Shown in pieces: positions 8,094 through 18,956 of a DNA stretch of 64,000 nt. A program made the translations under genes and the position numbers. The notes beneath the pieces are model-generated. The model ran no database searches and was not told where the DNA came from. It was given only the letters and a program-made list of their open reading frames with translations. The DNA is taken from the NCBI GenBank assembly GCA_027483895.1, contig JAIXTP010000027.1, positions 62,001 to 126,000 of the forward strand. Direction: 5' to 3'. The DNA comes from Hyphomicrobiales bacterium (GTDB lineage: Bacteria > Pseudomonadota > Alphaproteobacteria > Rhizobiales > Beijerinckiaceae). The first letter of the stretch is position 1. Each line of letters opens with the position of its first letter.

Positions 8094-9071
8094 ATGCTCG
8101 CATATCTCATCCGACGCATCGGGCAGGCGCTGCTGACCGTGGCGGTGATGGCCACGATCGTCTTCCTCGCCATCTATGCCGTCGGCAATCCCGTCGACAT
8201 CCTCGCCAATCCCAATGCGGACGCGAAGGAAATGGCGGAGATCGCGGCGCGTCTCGGCCTCGACCGTCCGCTTTACGAGCAATTCGGCCTGTTCGTCATG
8301 AATGCGCTGCAGGGCGATCTCGGCCGGTCCTTCGTGTTCAACGAGCCGGCGCTGAAGCTGATCGCGCAGCGGATGCCGGCGACGCTGGAGCTCGCCTTCG
8401 TGGCGCTGGTCTTCTCGGTGCTGATCGGCATTCCGCTGGGCGTCTGGGCCGGATTGCGGCCGGAGGGCTTCGCGGGCCGTTCGATCATGACGGGCTCGAT
8501 CCTCGGTTTCTCCCTGCCGAATTTCTGGATCGGCCTGATGCTGATCCTGCTTTTCGCGGTCGAGTTGAAATGGCTGCCTTCGGGCGGTCGCGGGCCGACG
8601 ACGAGCCTTTTCGGCCTTCAGGTCTCCTTCCTCACCTGGGAAGGGCTGCGGCACCTGCTGCTGCCCGCCTTCACGCTCGCGCTTTACAAGGCCGCGCTCG
8701 TCGTGCGGCTCGCCCGGGCCGGCACGCGGGAAGCCGTGCTGCAGGATTATGTCCGCTTCGCGCGGGCCAAGGGGCTCTCGCCGCGGCGCATCGTGCTCGT
8801 GCACGTGCTCAAGAACATCATGATCCCGGTCGTCACGGTGCTGGGGCTCGAACTCGGTTCGATGATCGCCTTCGCCGTCGTGACCGAGACGGTGTTCGCC
8901 TATCCGGGCATGGGCAAGCTGCTCATCGATTCCATCGGGCGGCTCGACCGCCCGGTGATCGTCGCCTATCTGATGCTCGTCGTGGTGATCTTCGTGGTGA
9001 TCAATCTCGTCGTGGATCTCGTCTACGCGGCGCTCGACCCGCGGGTGCGTCTGACGGAGGCGGGGGCATGA
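8094..9071 (+). CDS. Peptide ABC transporter permease (DppB-like)
   Basis: This 325-residue inner-membrane protein has six predicted membrane segments and the DppB/OppB N-terminal pattern MLAYLIRRIGQALLTVAVMATIVF. The EAA-type loop is visible as YVRFARAKGLSPRRIVLVHVLKN. It pairs with the next gene to form the translocation channel. Its stop overlaps the next start by 4 bases (ATGA). Confidence 0.93.
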   Translation: MLAYLIRRIGQALLTVAVMATIVFLAIYAVGNPVDILANPNADAKEMAEIAARLGLDRPLYEQFGLFVMNALQGDLGRSFVFNEPALKLIAQRMPATLELAFVALVFSVLIGIPLGVWAGLRPEGFAGRSIMTGSILGFSLPNFWIGLMLILLFAVELKWLPSGGRGPTTSLFGLQVSFLTWEGLRHLLLPAFTLALYKAALVVRLARAGTREAVLQDYVRFARAKGLSPRRIVLVHVLKNIMIPVVTVLGLELGSMIAFAVVTETVFAYPGMGKLLIDSIGRLDRPVIVAYLMLVVVIFVVINLVVDLVYAALDPRVRLTEAGA

Positions 9072-9981
9072 GCGTCGCCGCCGAACCGCGCGTCCCCGCC
9101 GCCGTCGAACGGCACGAAAGCCCGCTCCGGCGCAGGCTCGGCGAATTCTTCGACCGGAAATCGGCCTATGTCAGCGTGGCGCTCCTGCTGCTGCTGATCG
9201 GCGCGGCGGTCTTCGCCCCGTGGATCGCGCCGCAGAACCCTTACGATCTCGCGCAGCTCGACATCATGGACGGGCGCCTCGCGCCCGGTGCGACCTCGAT
9301 GGACGGCAAGGTCTTCCGGCTCGGCACCGACGAGCAGGGGCGCGACATGCTCTCGGCCATTCTCTACGGGCTGAGGATCTCGCTCTTCGTCGGCATCGTC
9401 TCGACCGTCGCGGCCTGCAGCGTCGGCGCCGCGATCGGCGTCTTCGCGGCCTACAAGGGCGGGCGGGTGGAGAGCCTCGTGATGCGCGCGGTGGACCTGC
9501 AGCTGTCCTTTCCCGCGATCCTGATCGCGCTGGTGCTCCTCGCCGCCTTCGGGCGCGGCATCGACAAGGTGATCATCGCGCTCGTCGTGGTGCAGTGGGC
9601 CTATTACGCCCGCACGGTCCGCGGCTCGGCGCTCGTCGAGCGCAACCGCGACTACATGGAGGCGGCGCGCTGCCTCGCTTTGCCGAAAAGCCGCATCGTG
9701 TTCCGGCATCTCCTGCCCAACTGCCTGCCGCCGCTGATCGTGGTGGCGACGGTGCAGGTGGCGCATGCGATCGCGCTCGAAGCGACGCTGTCCTTCCTGG
9801 GCGTCGGCGTGCCGGTGACGGAGCCCTCGCTCGGCATGCTCATCAAGAACGGCTACGACTACCTGATGTCGGGCAAATACTGGATCTCGACCTATCCCGG
9901 CATCGCGCTGGTCATGGCCATCGTGGCGATCAACATGGTCGGCGACCGGCTGCGCGACGTGCTCAATCCGAGGCTTTCGAA

Positions 9982-9985
<4 letters not shown>
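9068..9985 (+). CDS. Peptide ABC transporter permease (DppC-like)
   Basis: The protein has 305 residues from the ATG at 9068, which overlaps the dppB-like stop. It has a cytosolic N-terminus followed by six membrane segments and the family loop YMEAARCLALPKSRIVFRHLLPN. The GTDEQGRDMLSAILYGLRISLFVG block is typical of DppC/OppC. A much longer upstream open frame is an antisense-like shadow of the previous gene. It ends with a 4-base overlap with the first ATPase gene. Confidence 0.93.
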
Positions 9986-10967
<982 letters not shown>

Positions 10968-10968
<1 letters not shown>

Positions 10969-11984
10969 TGCCGATCCTTTCCGTCGATCACGTCTCCAAG
11001 CGGTTCACCAAGGGCGTCGACATCGCGGGCCGCATCGCCAATCTGCTCGGGGCGGACAACCGCGAGCAGGTCGTGCGCGCCGTGGACGACGTGACGCTCG
11101 ACATCATGGAGGGCGAGGTGCTCGGCCTCGTCGGGGAGTCGGGCTGCGGCAAGTCCACGCTGGGCCGGATGGTGGCCGGGATCATGACGCCGAGCACGGG
11201 CGTGATCCGCTGGCGCGGCAAGGACGTCGCCGCGCTCGGCGGCGCCGAGCGGCGCGCGGCCGATCTCGCGGTGCAGATGATCTTTCAGGATCCTATGGCG
11301 TCCCTCAATCCGCGCATGCGGGTGGAAGAGATCGTCGGCGAGGCGCCGGTCGTGCACGGCATCGTCGAGGCCTCGCAGCGGCGCGACTACGTGGCCGATC
11401 TTCTCGTGCGGGTCGGCCTCGATCCGGCGGTGATGGGACGTTACCCGCATCAGTTCTCGGGCGGCCAGCGCGCCCGCATCGGCATCGCCCGCGCGCTCGC
11501 GGTGAAGCCCAAGGTGCTGGTCTGCGACGAGGCCGTCGCGGCGCTCGACGTGTCGATCCAGGCGCAGATCCTGAACCTTTTCATGAAGCTGCGCCGGGAG
11601 ATGAACCTCACTTATCTGTTCGTCTCGCACGATCTCGGCGTGATCCGGCACATCGCCGACCGCGTGGCGGTGATGTATCTCGGCCGCGTCGTCGAACTCG
11701 CGCCGACCGACGCGCTTTTTTCCGGGCCGAACCATCCCTATGCGCAGGCGCTGCTGGCCGAGGCGCCGCGGATCGATGTCAGGCGCAAGACCTTCGCGGC
11801 GATCAAGGGCGAAATCCCGTCACCGCTCGCCCCGCCGCCCGGCTGCCATTTCCATCCCCGCTGCCCGCAGGCCATGCCCGTATGCCGGGAGGGGCGGCCG
11901 CCGCTGCTCTCCGTCGGGCCCGAGCATCTGTCCGCATGCCGGCTCAACGAGACGGCGCCGTCGCGCGCCGCCGCCGCCCTCTGA
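10968..11984 (+). CDS. Peptide ABC transporter ATPase (DppF-like)
   Basis: The 338-residue protein has Walker A GESGCGKST, Walker B VLVCDEAVAALD (DEA rather than DEP), and the signature FSGGQRARIGIARAL. The C-terminal extension HPYAQALLAEAP...PPGCHFHPRCPQA is the usual one for DppF/OppF. Its start overlaps the preceding stop by one base (TGATG), so the five importer genes form one tight operon. Confidence 0.93.
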
Positions 11985-13141
11985 TGCCGAACGCCGCTCT
12001 TCGTCCTTGGACGGTCGCGCTCGGCGGATGTCTCGCGCTCGCGGCCGCCATGGGCATCGGGCGCTTCGTCTACACGCCGATCCTGCCCGCCATGGCGGAG
12101 GCGCTCGGCTGGAGCCGGAGCGAGGCCGGGCTCGTGGCCGGGGCGAATTTCGCCGGCTATCTCGTAGGCGCGCTGCTGGCGGGCTCCTCCCGGCTGACGG
12201 CTCCGCCGCGCATGATCCTGACGGCGACCCTTGCCGTCATCGCCCTCGCGACGGCGGCGATGGGTCTCACGGAATCCTTCCCCGTCCTTCTCCTTCTGCG
12301 CGGGATCGGCGGCGCGGCGAGCGCCTTCGGGCTCGTCTTCGCGTCGTCCATCGTGCTCGAGGCGCTGCGCGGGGTTCCGGGCGACGGGCCGCCGTCCCTG
12401 CACTATGCGGGCGTCGGCGTCGGCATCATGCTGTCATCGGGCCTCGTGCCGCTGATCGGGTCCGACGCCGAACATTGGCGGATGCTGTGGTGGGGTGCGG
12501 GCGCCTGCGCCGCGCTCGGCGGTATGGGCGCGGTGCTGCTGCTGCCCGCAGGCCATGCGCCGATGCCGGGCGCGGGAGACGAACGGCCCGCGGGCGTCCC
12601 CTTCGCCTTCGTCGTCGCCTATGCGCTGCTCGGCTTCGGCTATGTCATCACCGCCACCTTCATCGTCGACATGGTGCGCGGGGACGCCGTGCTGAGGCCG
12701 CTCGAAACGGCGGTTTGGCTCGTTTTCGGCGCGGCCGCCGTGCCGTCCGTCTTCTTGTGGTCGCGCATCGGCCGGCGCATGGGGCTTCTGCCCGCCTTTG
12801 CGGTCGCCGCCCTCTGTCAGGCCGCGGGCGTTTTCTCGAGCCTGAACGAGACCTCCGCAGTCGCCTTGTTCATCGCCTCGGTTCTGCTCGGCGGCACGTT
12901 CATGGGCATGACGGCGCTGGGCTTCGGTGCCGCCCGCGCATTGGCGCCCGGAGCGCCGCGCCGGGCCGTCGCGACCATGACCTCGGCCTTCGGCTTCGGC
13001 CAGATGATCGGCCCGCCCTTCGCGGGAGCCGTCCGCGACGCGACCGGCAGTTTCGGAGCGGCCTCGATGACGGCGGGCGCGGGCTTGCTGGTCGCCGCCG
13101 TTCTCGCCTTGCTCGTCGAGCGGCGTCAGCGCCGCTTGTAG
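11984..13141 (+). CDS. MFS transporter (YbfB/YjiJ-like)
   Basis: This 385-residue protein has about twelve membrane segments. The N-terminal pattern [24 protein letters not shown] is characteristic of the YbfB/YjiJ group of the major facilitator superfamily, where GxGRFxYTPxLP recurs. The start overlaps the importer's last stop by one base, so it is co-transcribed. Substrate is unknown; export of a product derived from the imported compound is a guess from position. Its end overlaps the convergent sulfate-binding gene by 16 bases. Confidence 0.85.
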   Translation: MPNAALRPWTVALGGCLALAAAMGIGRFVYTPILPAMAEALGWSRSEAGLVAGANFAGYLVGALLAGSSRLTAPPRMILTATLAVIALATAAMGLTESFPVLLLLRGIGGAASAFGLVFASSIVLEALRGVPGDGPPSLHYAGVGVGIMLSSGLVPLIGSDAEHWRMLWWGAGACAALGGMGAVLLLPAGHAPMPGAGDERPAGVPFAFVVAYALLGFGYVITATFIVDMVRGDAVLRPLETAVWLVFGAAAVPSVFLWSRIGRRMGLLPAFAVAALCQAAGVFSSLNETSAVALFIASVLLGGTFMGMTALGFGAARALAPGAPRRAVATMTSAFGFGQMIGPPFAGAVRDATGSFGAASMTAGAGLLVAAVLALLVERRQRRL

Positions 13142-14220
13142 ATCCTGTCGAAGGTTCCGCCGTCGGCGAAATGCGTGCGCTGCATCTTCGCCCAGCCGCC
13201 GAGATCCGCGTCGATCCGCAGGAGCTTGAGGTCGCGGAATTTCGCCGTCGCGGCCGGATCGACGAATTCGGGACGCACGGGGCGGAAATGATGCTTCGCC
13301 GCGAGCCTCTGGCCGGTTTCCGAGAACAGGAAGGCGAGATAGGCCTCCGCCTCCTTCCGGGTGTTCTTTTTCTCGACATTCGCGTCGACGAGCGCGACGG
13401 TCGGTTCGGCGAGGATGGAGACGGACGGATAGACGATCTCGAACTTGTCCTTGCCGAACTCCTCCGCCGCCAGAAACGCCTCGTTTTCCCATGAGACGAG
13501 CACGTCGCCGATCTCGCGCTGGGCGAAGGTGATCGTGGATCCCCGCGCGGCCGTGTCGAGCACCGGTACCGCGCGATAGAGCGCGCCGAGATAGTCCTCG
13601 ATCTTCCCTGCATCGCCGTCGAATGCGGCCGAGGCCCAGCCCCAGGCCGCGAGGAAGTTCCACCGCGCGCCGCCCGAGGTCTTGGGGTTGGGCATCACGG
13701 GCTTCACGTCGGCGCGGATCAGGTCCGGCCAATCGGCGATGCCCTTGGGATTTCCTTTCCTCACGACGAAGACGATGGTCGAGGTATAGGCAGCGGAATT
13801 GTGCGGGAGCCGCCGCTGCCAGTCCGCGGGCAGCTTGCCCGTGCGCTCTGCGATCGCGTCGATGTCGGCCGCGAGCGCCAGCGTGACGACGTCCGCCGGA
13901 AGGCCGTCGATGACCGCGCGCGCCTGCGAGCCCGAGCCGCCGTGCGACTGCCGCACCGTGACGCTCACGCCCGCCTGCCTCTTCCGCTCCTTCGCGAAGG
14001 CGTCGTTCAGCTCCCGATAGAACTCCCGCGTCGGATCGTAGGACACGTTCAAAAGGGTGACCGATTGGGCGATTGCCGGGCCGTGAAAGCCGAGCAGCGC
14101 CGAAATCATAAAGCCCATACCCAGAATGGATGAGCGCAAGCGTGACGAGATAAACGACGATGAGCGCTCTCGGCGCGTTCGAAGAACGGTAAGGCTGAAG
14201 CCGGCCGTCGACAAAATCAT
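13126..14220 (-). CDS. Sulfate ABC transporter substrate-binding protein
   Basis: The frame from 14220 is 364 residues; the signal peptide probably starts at an internal Met ([19 protein letters not shown], start near 14119), because the preceding 34 residues are Arg/Ser-rich and unlike an export signal. The mature protein begins [19 protein letters not shown], and has [24 protein letters not shown] and [17 protein letters not shown], all hallmarks of Sbp/CysP. It binds sulfate or thiosulfate in the periplasm. No CysTWA partners are adjacent, so it must work with a permease elsewhere. Confidence 0.88.
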   Translation of the reverse strand: MILSTAGFSLTVLRTRRERSSSFISSRLRSSILGMGFMISALLGFHGPAIAQSVTLLNVSYDPTREFYRELNDAFAKERKRQAGVSVTVRQSHGGSGSQARAVIDGLPADVVTLALAADIDAIAERTGKLPADWQRRLPHNSAAYTSTIVFVVRKGNPKGIADWPDLIRADVKPVMPNPKTSGGARWNFLAAWGWASAAFDGDAGKIEDYLGALYRAVPVLDTAARGSTITFAQREIGDVLVSWENEAFLAAEEFGKDKFEIVYPSVSILAEPTVALVDANVEKKNTRKEAEAYLAFLFSETGQRLAAKHHFRPVRPEFVDPAATAKFRDLKLLRIDADLGGWAKMQRTHFADGGTFDRIYKRR

Positions 14221-14325
14221 TCGGAATGCCTCATTGATGGCGCGATGTTGGATGAGGTGTGGACGAGAACGTCAAACTTCCGTTAGGGAATATATAGCCC
14301 TCCCGCCCCATCCGGAGAAGATCAC

Positions 14326-16125
14326 GTGATCGCCACGGACGCGCATCGTTCGTCCCCCGTGCGCACGGCGCTTGCCGCCGCTCGACGGACCTTCATCACC
14401 GTCGGGCTTTTTTCGGGCGTCATCAACATCCTCGCGCTGACGAGCCCGCTCTACATGCTTCAGGTCTATGACCGGGTCCTGTCCAGCCGCTCCGTGCCGA
14501 CGCTGGTCGCGCTCTCGCTCGCGGCGGCTTGGATGTATTCGGTGCAGGGCATTCTGGACGTGATCCGCTCGCGCATCCTCGTGCGCGTCGGCGCGGGGAT
14601 CGACGAGGCGCTGGGCGAGAAGGTCTATCGCGCGGTCGTGGCCCTGCCGCTCAAGGATCAGCGGATCCGCGGCGACGGGCTGCAGCCCGTCCGCGATCTC
14701 GACGCGATCCGCGCCTTCCTGTCGAGCGGCGGGCCGATCGCGATCCTCGATCTGCCTTGGATGCCGTTCTATCTCGCGATCATCTTCGTCCTGCATCCCG
14801 CCCTCGGCTGGCTCTCGGTGGGCGGCGCCGTGCTGCTCTGCCTGTTCACCTGGCTCACCGACCGGTTTTCGCGGGGGCCCGCCAAGGACGCGGTGCGCGA
14901 ATCCGGGCGCCGCATGGCGGAAGCGGAAGCGGGACGGCGGAACGCCGAAGTGCTCCGTGCGATGGGGCTGACCGATGCCATGGCCGACCGGTTTCTCCGG
15001 GCCAACGACCGTTTTCTCGAACAGTCCGAGCGCATGTCCGACGTGGCGGGCCTGCTCGGCGGCATGACGAAGGTGTTCCGCCTCGCTTTGCAATCCGCCG
15101 TGCTCGGGCTCGGGGCGTGGCTCGTCATCCAGCAGCAGATGTCCGCCGGCGCGATCCTCGCGGCGTCCGTGATCATGTCGCGCGCGCTCGCGCCGATCGA
15201 GATGGCCATCGCGAACTGGAAGAATTTCGTGACCGCGCGCGACGGCGCGCGGCGGCTCGATACCGTGCTCGCCGCGGCGGGCGGGGAGGAAGAGCCGATG
15301 GCCCTTCCGGCGCCCCGCCATCAGCTCTCGGTCGAGAACGTGTTCGTCGGCCCGCCCGGAAAGCAGCTTCCGGTGGTACAGGACGTCTCGTTCAGGCTCT
15401 CCGCCGGGCAGGCGCTGGGCGTGATCGGGCCGAGTGCTGCGGGCAAGTCGACCCTCGTGCGGGCGCTGACCGGCGTCTGGGCCCCGTTGCGCGGCGAGAT
15501 CCGGCTCGACGGCGCTGCGCTCGACCAATGGCCGCCTTCCGATCTCGGCCGCCATATCGGCTATCTGCCGCAGGACATCGAACTGTTCGACGGGACCGTG
15601 GCCGAGAACATCGCGCGCTTCGACCCCGACGCGACGCCCGACGGCGTGATCGCCGCGGCGCGGTCGGCGGGCGTCCACGACATGATCCTGCATCTGGCGG
15701 ACGGCTACGAGACGCGGATCGGGGAGGGGGGCGCGGCGCTCTCGGCGGGCCAGCGCCAACGCGTCGGGCTCGCGCGGGCGCTCTATCGCGATCCGTTCCT
15801 CGTGGTGCTCGACGAGCCCAACTCCAATCTCGACGCCGAGGGCGAGGCGGCGCTGACGGAAGCCATCCGCGGCATCCGTACGCGCGGCGGCATCGCCGTC
15901 GTGATCGCCCATCGCGCCAGCGCGATTTCGGCGGTCGATCTTCTGGCGGTGCTGCAGGGCGGCCGCCTTCAGGCCTTCGGCCCGAAGGACGAGGTGCTGA
16001 AGACCGTGCTCGTTCCCGGCCGCCCGGGCGTCGCCGGGGCGCAGGAGCCGCCGCGTGCGGAAGCCGAGCGCCGCAGGGCGGTCTCCGGACGGACCGATCG
16101 GCCCGGCCGCGAAGCGGGAGAGTGA
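14326..16125 (+). CDS. Type I secretion permease/ATPase (PrsD/AprD family)
   Basis: The 599-residue protein has an N-terminal membrane domain (about residues 20-300, with FSGVINILALTSPLYMLQVYDRVLSSRSVPTL split over the first helices) and a C-terminal ATPase. Walker A is GPSAAGKST, the signature LSAGQRQRVGLARAL, and Walker B FLVVLDEPNSNLD. It would power one-step export of an unfolded protein. The adaptor gene follows after one base. No C-terminal-signal substrate and no outer-membrane TolC gene are adjacent. Confidence 0.9.
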   Translation: MIATDAHRSSPVRTALAAARRTFITVGLFSGVINILALTSPLYMLQVYDRVLSSRSVPTLVALSLAAAWMYSVQGILDVIRSRILVRVGAGIDEALGEKVYRAVVALPLKDQRIRGDGLQPVRDLDAIRAFLSSGGPIAILDLPWMPFYLAIIFVLHPALGWLSVGGAVLLCLFTWLTDRFSRGPAKDAVRESGRRMAEAEAGRRNAEVLRAMGLTDAMADRFLRANDRFLEQSERMSDVAGLLGGMTKVFRLALQSAVLGLGAWLVIQQQMSAGAILAASVIMSRALAPIEMAIANWKNFVTARDGARRLDTVLAAAGGEEEPMALPAPRHQLSVENVFVGPPGKQLPVVQDVSFRLSAGQALGVIGPSAAGKSTLVRALTGVWAPLRGEIRLDGAALDQWPPSDLGRHIGYLPQDIELFDGTVAENIARFDPDATPDGVIAAARSAGVHDMILHLADGYETRIGEGGAALSAGQRQRVGLARALYRDPFLVVLDEPNSNLDAEGEAALTEAIRGIRTRGGIAVVIAHRASAISAVDLLAVLQGGRLQAFGPKDEVLKTVLVPGRPGVAGAQEPPRAEAERRRAVSGRTDRPGREAGE

Positions 16126-16126
16126 G

Positions 16127-17458
16127 ATGACGCTTCTGGTGTCCGGAAAGACCCTCCCCCCCTCCCGCTCCCGCGACGCGGTGCGCCGCCATGCGCGCGC
16201 CGGGCTTGCCGTCGTCGTGCTGATGTTCGGCGGCGTCATCGCTTGGGCCGCGACGGCGGACCTCACGGGCGCGGTCGTCGCTTCGGGCTTCGTGACGGTC
16301 GAATCGAACGTGAAGAAGGTGCAGCACCCCACCGGCGGCGTCGTCGGCGAATTGCTCGTCCGCGACGGGCAGGAAGTCGAGGCCGGCCAATTGCTCGTCC
16401 GGCTCGACGAGACGCTGACGCGCGCCAATCTCCAGATCCTGCGCAACCAGATCCGCCAGCTGATCGGGCGTCGCGCGCGGCTCGAAGCCGAGCGGACGGA
16501 CCTCGACAAGGTCACGTTCCCGCCCGAACTCGTCGAAGCGGCCAAGACGGACGAGGAGGCCGCGCGCGTGATCTCGGGCGAGCGCTCCGTCTTCGAGACC
16601 CGCCGCAGTTCGCGGGAAGGGCAGAAGGGGCAGCTGCGCGAGCGCATCTCCCAGCTCTCGCGCGAGATCGAGGGAATTTCGGCCCAGCTCGAGGCCAAGG
16701 AAAAGGAGATCGAGCTGATCAGGAAGGAGCTGGCGGGCGTAGAGGAGCTCTACCGCAAGAACCTGATCCCGATCACCCGCTACACGGTGATGCAGCGCGA
16801 GGAGACGCGGCTTCTGGGCGAGCGCGGCGCGATGATCGCGCAGATCGCCTCCTCCCGCGGCAAGATCAGCGAGACGGAACTGCAGATCCTCAATCTCGAT
16901 CAGGAGATGCGCACGGAAGTGGCGCGCGACCTGCGCGAGGCCGAAAGCCGCATCGCGGAAACGGCCGAGCGGCTCGTGGCGGCGGAGGACCAGTTGCGGC
17001 GGGTGGAGATCCGCGCGCCGGTGGCGGGCACGGTCAACCAGCTCGCCGTCCATACGGTGGGCGGCGTGGTGCAGGCGGGCGAGCCGCTGATGACGATCGT
17101 GCCGCGCGACGAGCCCCTGACGGTCGAAGCCCGCGTCTCGCCGCTCGACATCGAGCCGGTGAAGAAGGGCAGCGCGGCGACCGTGCGCCTCTCGGCGCTC
17201 AACCATCGCACGACGCCGGAACTCGAAGGCGTGGTGGACAGCGTCTCGGGCGACCTGATCCGGGATCAGGCGACGCAGTCGGCTTATTATTCCGTCCGCA
17301 TCACCCTGCCGCCCGAGGAGATCGCCAAGCTCGGCGACGTGCGCCTCATTCCCGGGATGCCGGCGGAGAGCTTCATCCGCACGGAGCCGCGGACGGCCTT
17401 GGGCTATCTGCTGAAGCCGGTGAAGGACAATTTCGCCCGTGCTCTACGCGAACGCTGA
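16127..17458 (+). CDS. Type I secretion membrane-fusion protein (HlyD/PrsE family)
   Basis: The protein has 443 residues from the ATG at 16127, directly after the previous stop. A short cytosolic N-terminus and one membrane helix (about 25-48, AGLAVVVLMFGGVIAWAA) precede a biotinyl-lipoyl-like half (VQHPTGGVVGELLVRDGQEV). A long coiled coil follows (about 100-290, Glu/Arg/Gln-rich), then the second lipoyl half IRAPVAGTVNQL and a beta-barrel. It bridges the inner-membrane ATPase to an outer-membrane channel. Confidence 0.92.
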   Translation: MTLLVSGKTLPPSRSRDAVRRHARAGLAVVVLMFGGVIAWAATADLTGAVVASGFVTVESNVKKVQHPTGGVVGELLVRDGQEVEAGQLLVRLDETLTRANLQILRNQIRQLIGRRARLEAERTDLDKVTFPPELVEAAKTDEEAARVISGERSVFETRRSSREGQKGQLRERISQLSREIEGISAQLEAKEKEIELIRKELAGVEELYRKNLIPITRYTVMQREETRLLGERGAMIAQIASSRGKISETELQILNLDQEMRTEVARDLREAESRIAETAERLVAAEDQLRRVEIRAPVAGTVNQLAVHTVGGVVQAGEPLMTIVPRDEPLTVEARVSPLDIEPVKKGSAATVRLSALNHRTTPELEGVVDSVSGDLIRDQATQSAYYSVRITLPPEEIAKLGDVRLIPGMPAESFIRTEPRTALGYLLKPVKDNFARALRER

Positions 17459-17464
17459 GCGGGC

Positions 17465-18511
17465 TCAGAAGGCGAGTTGCACCTTCATCGCCTTCGCCTT
17501 GTCGGAGGCGAGATCGAAGGCTTCCTTCGCCCGCTCGACCGGAACCACCGCGCTGAGCAGCGGCGAGACGTCGATCCGGCCGGAGCCGAGCAGATCCACC
17601 GCCTGCTCGAATTCCTCGAAGAAGCGGAAGGTGCCCTTGTAGTCGATCTCGCGCGCGACGACGGCGTTGATGGGGAAGGGCATGTCGAGCCCGCCGAGCC
17701 CCACCTGCACGATCGTGCCGCGCGGCCGCACGGTGGCGATGGCGTCGGCGACGCCCGAGCGATGGCCCGAGCATTCGAAGGCGATGTCGAAGCGGCCCTT
17801 GTTCTCCTTGAAGCGGTCGAGCGCGCCCGAATCGGACGAAACGTCGATCGTCTCGTCCGCGCCGATCGTCTTCGCTACGCCGAGCGTGCGAGCGGCGACG
17901 TCGGTGGCCACGATCTCGCGCGCGCCCATGTGGCGCGCGACGATGATGGTGAGGGCGCCGATGGGCCCGCAGCCCGTGACCAGAACGCGCTTTCCCGCGA
18001 GCGAGCCCGTGCGCGAGGCCGCATGCAGGCAGACCGCCAGAGGCTCCGCGAAGACCGCGACCTCGGCGCCCACGCCCTCGCGCACCGGTACGGCCTGCGC
18101 CTCGGTGCAGACGAGCCGCTCGCGGAAGCCGCCGTTCACATGCGGGAAACGCATCGCCGAGCCGTAGAAGCGCATGTCGGTGCAATGGGCCTGCAGGCCC
18201 TGCCGGCAATAGGAGCAGGCATTGCACGGCCGGCTCGGATCCACCGCGACGCGCGCGCCGGGCTTCACCCGCGTCACGCCTTCGCCGATCGCGGTGACGA
18301 TGCCCGCGATCTCGTGCCCCAGCACCATCGGCGCCTTGATCCTGACCGTCCCGAACCCGCCGTCATGGTAATAATGGAGATCCGAGCCGCAGATGCCCCC
18401 GCGCTCGATCTTCACCTCGACTTCGCCCGGCCCGACCGAATCGAGCGCGAAACCCTCGACCCTCAGATCGTGGGGGGCATGGACGACGACGGCGCGGACG
18501 AAGGACGACAT
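17465..18511 (-). CDS. Zinc alcohol dehydrogenase, L-idonate 5-dehydrogenase-like
   Basis: The protein has 348 residues from the ATG at 18511, which has AAGGAAA upstream. It is a medium-chain Zn dehydrogenase: catalytic site GGICGSDLHYYHDGG, structural zinc cysteines in SRPCNACSYCRQGLQAHC, Rossmann motif GCGPIGAL. The SDLHYYHDGGFG and AVDPSRPC blocks resemble IdnD, which oxidises L-idonate to 5-ketogluconate with NAD(P). Related sorbitol and threonine dehydrogenases share the fold, so the substrate is less sure than the class. Confidence 0.8.
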   Translation of the reverse strand: MSSFVRAVVVHAPHDLRVEGFALDSVGPGEVEVKIERGGICGSDLHYYHDGGFGTVRIKAPMVLGHEIAGIVTAIGEGVTRVKPGARVAVDPSRPCNACSYCRQGLQAHCTDMRFYGSAMRFPHVNGGFRERLVCTEAQAVPVREGVGAEVAVFAEPLAVCLHAASRTGSLAGKRVLVTGCGPIGALTIIVARHMGAREIVATDVAARTLGVAKTIGADETIDVSSDSGALDRFKENKGRFDIAFECSGHRSGVADAIATVRPRGTIVQVGLGGLDMPFPINAVVAREIDYKGTFRFFEEFEQAVDLLGSGRIDVSPLLSAVVPVERAKEAFDLASDKAKAMKVQLAF

Positions 18512-18956
18512 TCGGGCGTTTCCTTGTTCATGTTCTGCGGTCGCAAGAGTGCCGCAGCCGGCCGGATATGGCCAGAAGACTTGCCTCCGCCCCGAATGGA
18601 GCGCGCCCGAAACAGGGTGCAAGTCGAGAAAAACATTAGGGATTCATTAGGAGTTGCGTCGAATTCACGTCATTCGGGCGCCACGGAGTGGCCTTATTGC
18701 AACAGCCCCCTTCGAAACGTCGCCGTTACGCCTTCCGACGGTAAAGAATGATTGATCCGAGGCATCGAATGCGTAGTTTTCGATCACCGGACGGGATGCG
18801 AATCCCTTTCGGGTCGTCTTTGGGGCATCACCGACCGGCCGAACGGATGGTGTGCGGTGTCCCGAGGCGAAGGGTCTGGGACCCGGCAAGGTAGGGCGTG
18901 AGCCCATCCGAGCGGAGCCCTCCCGACGGGTCTCGAAACTTTTGGAGGTTTACACC
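18512..18956 (+). promoter_or_regulatory. Leader/promoter region of the porin gene
   Basis: This 445-base divergent gap holds no open frame I trust. Its right end carries a strong ribosome-binding site (TTTGGAGGTT, 18941-18950) nine bases before the porin ATG, as expected for an abundant outer-membrane protein. The long untranslated region may contain regulatory RNA structure, but I could not identify a known class. In the inversion model below, this region is the fixed promoter that stays in place. Confidence 0.5.

Noticed and set aside
6402..8804. Long antisense frames opposite the peptide-importer genes
   Set aside because: They have no domain marks, no ribosome-binding sites and mirror the codon structure of the real genes.
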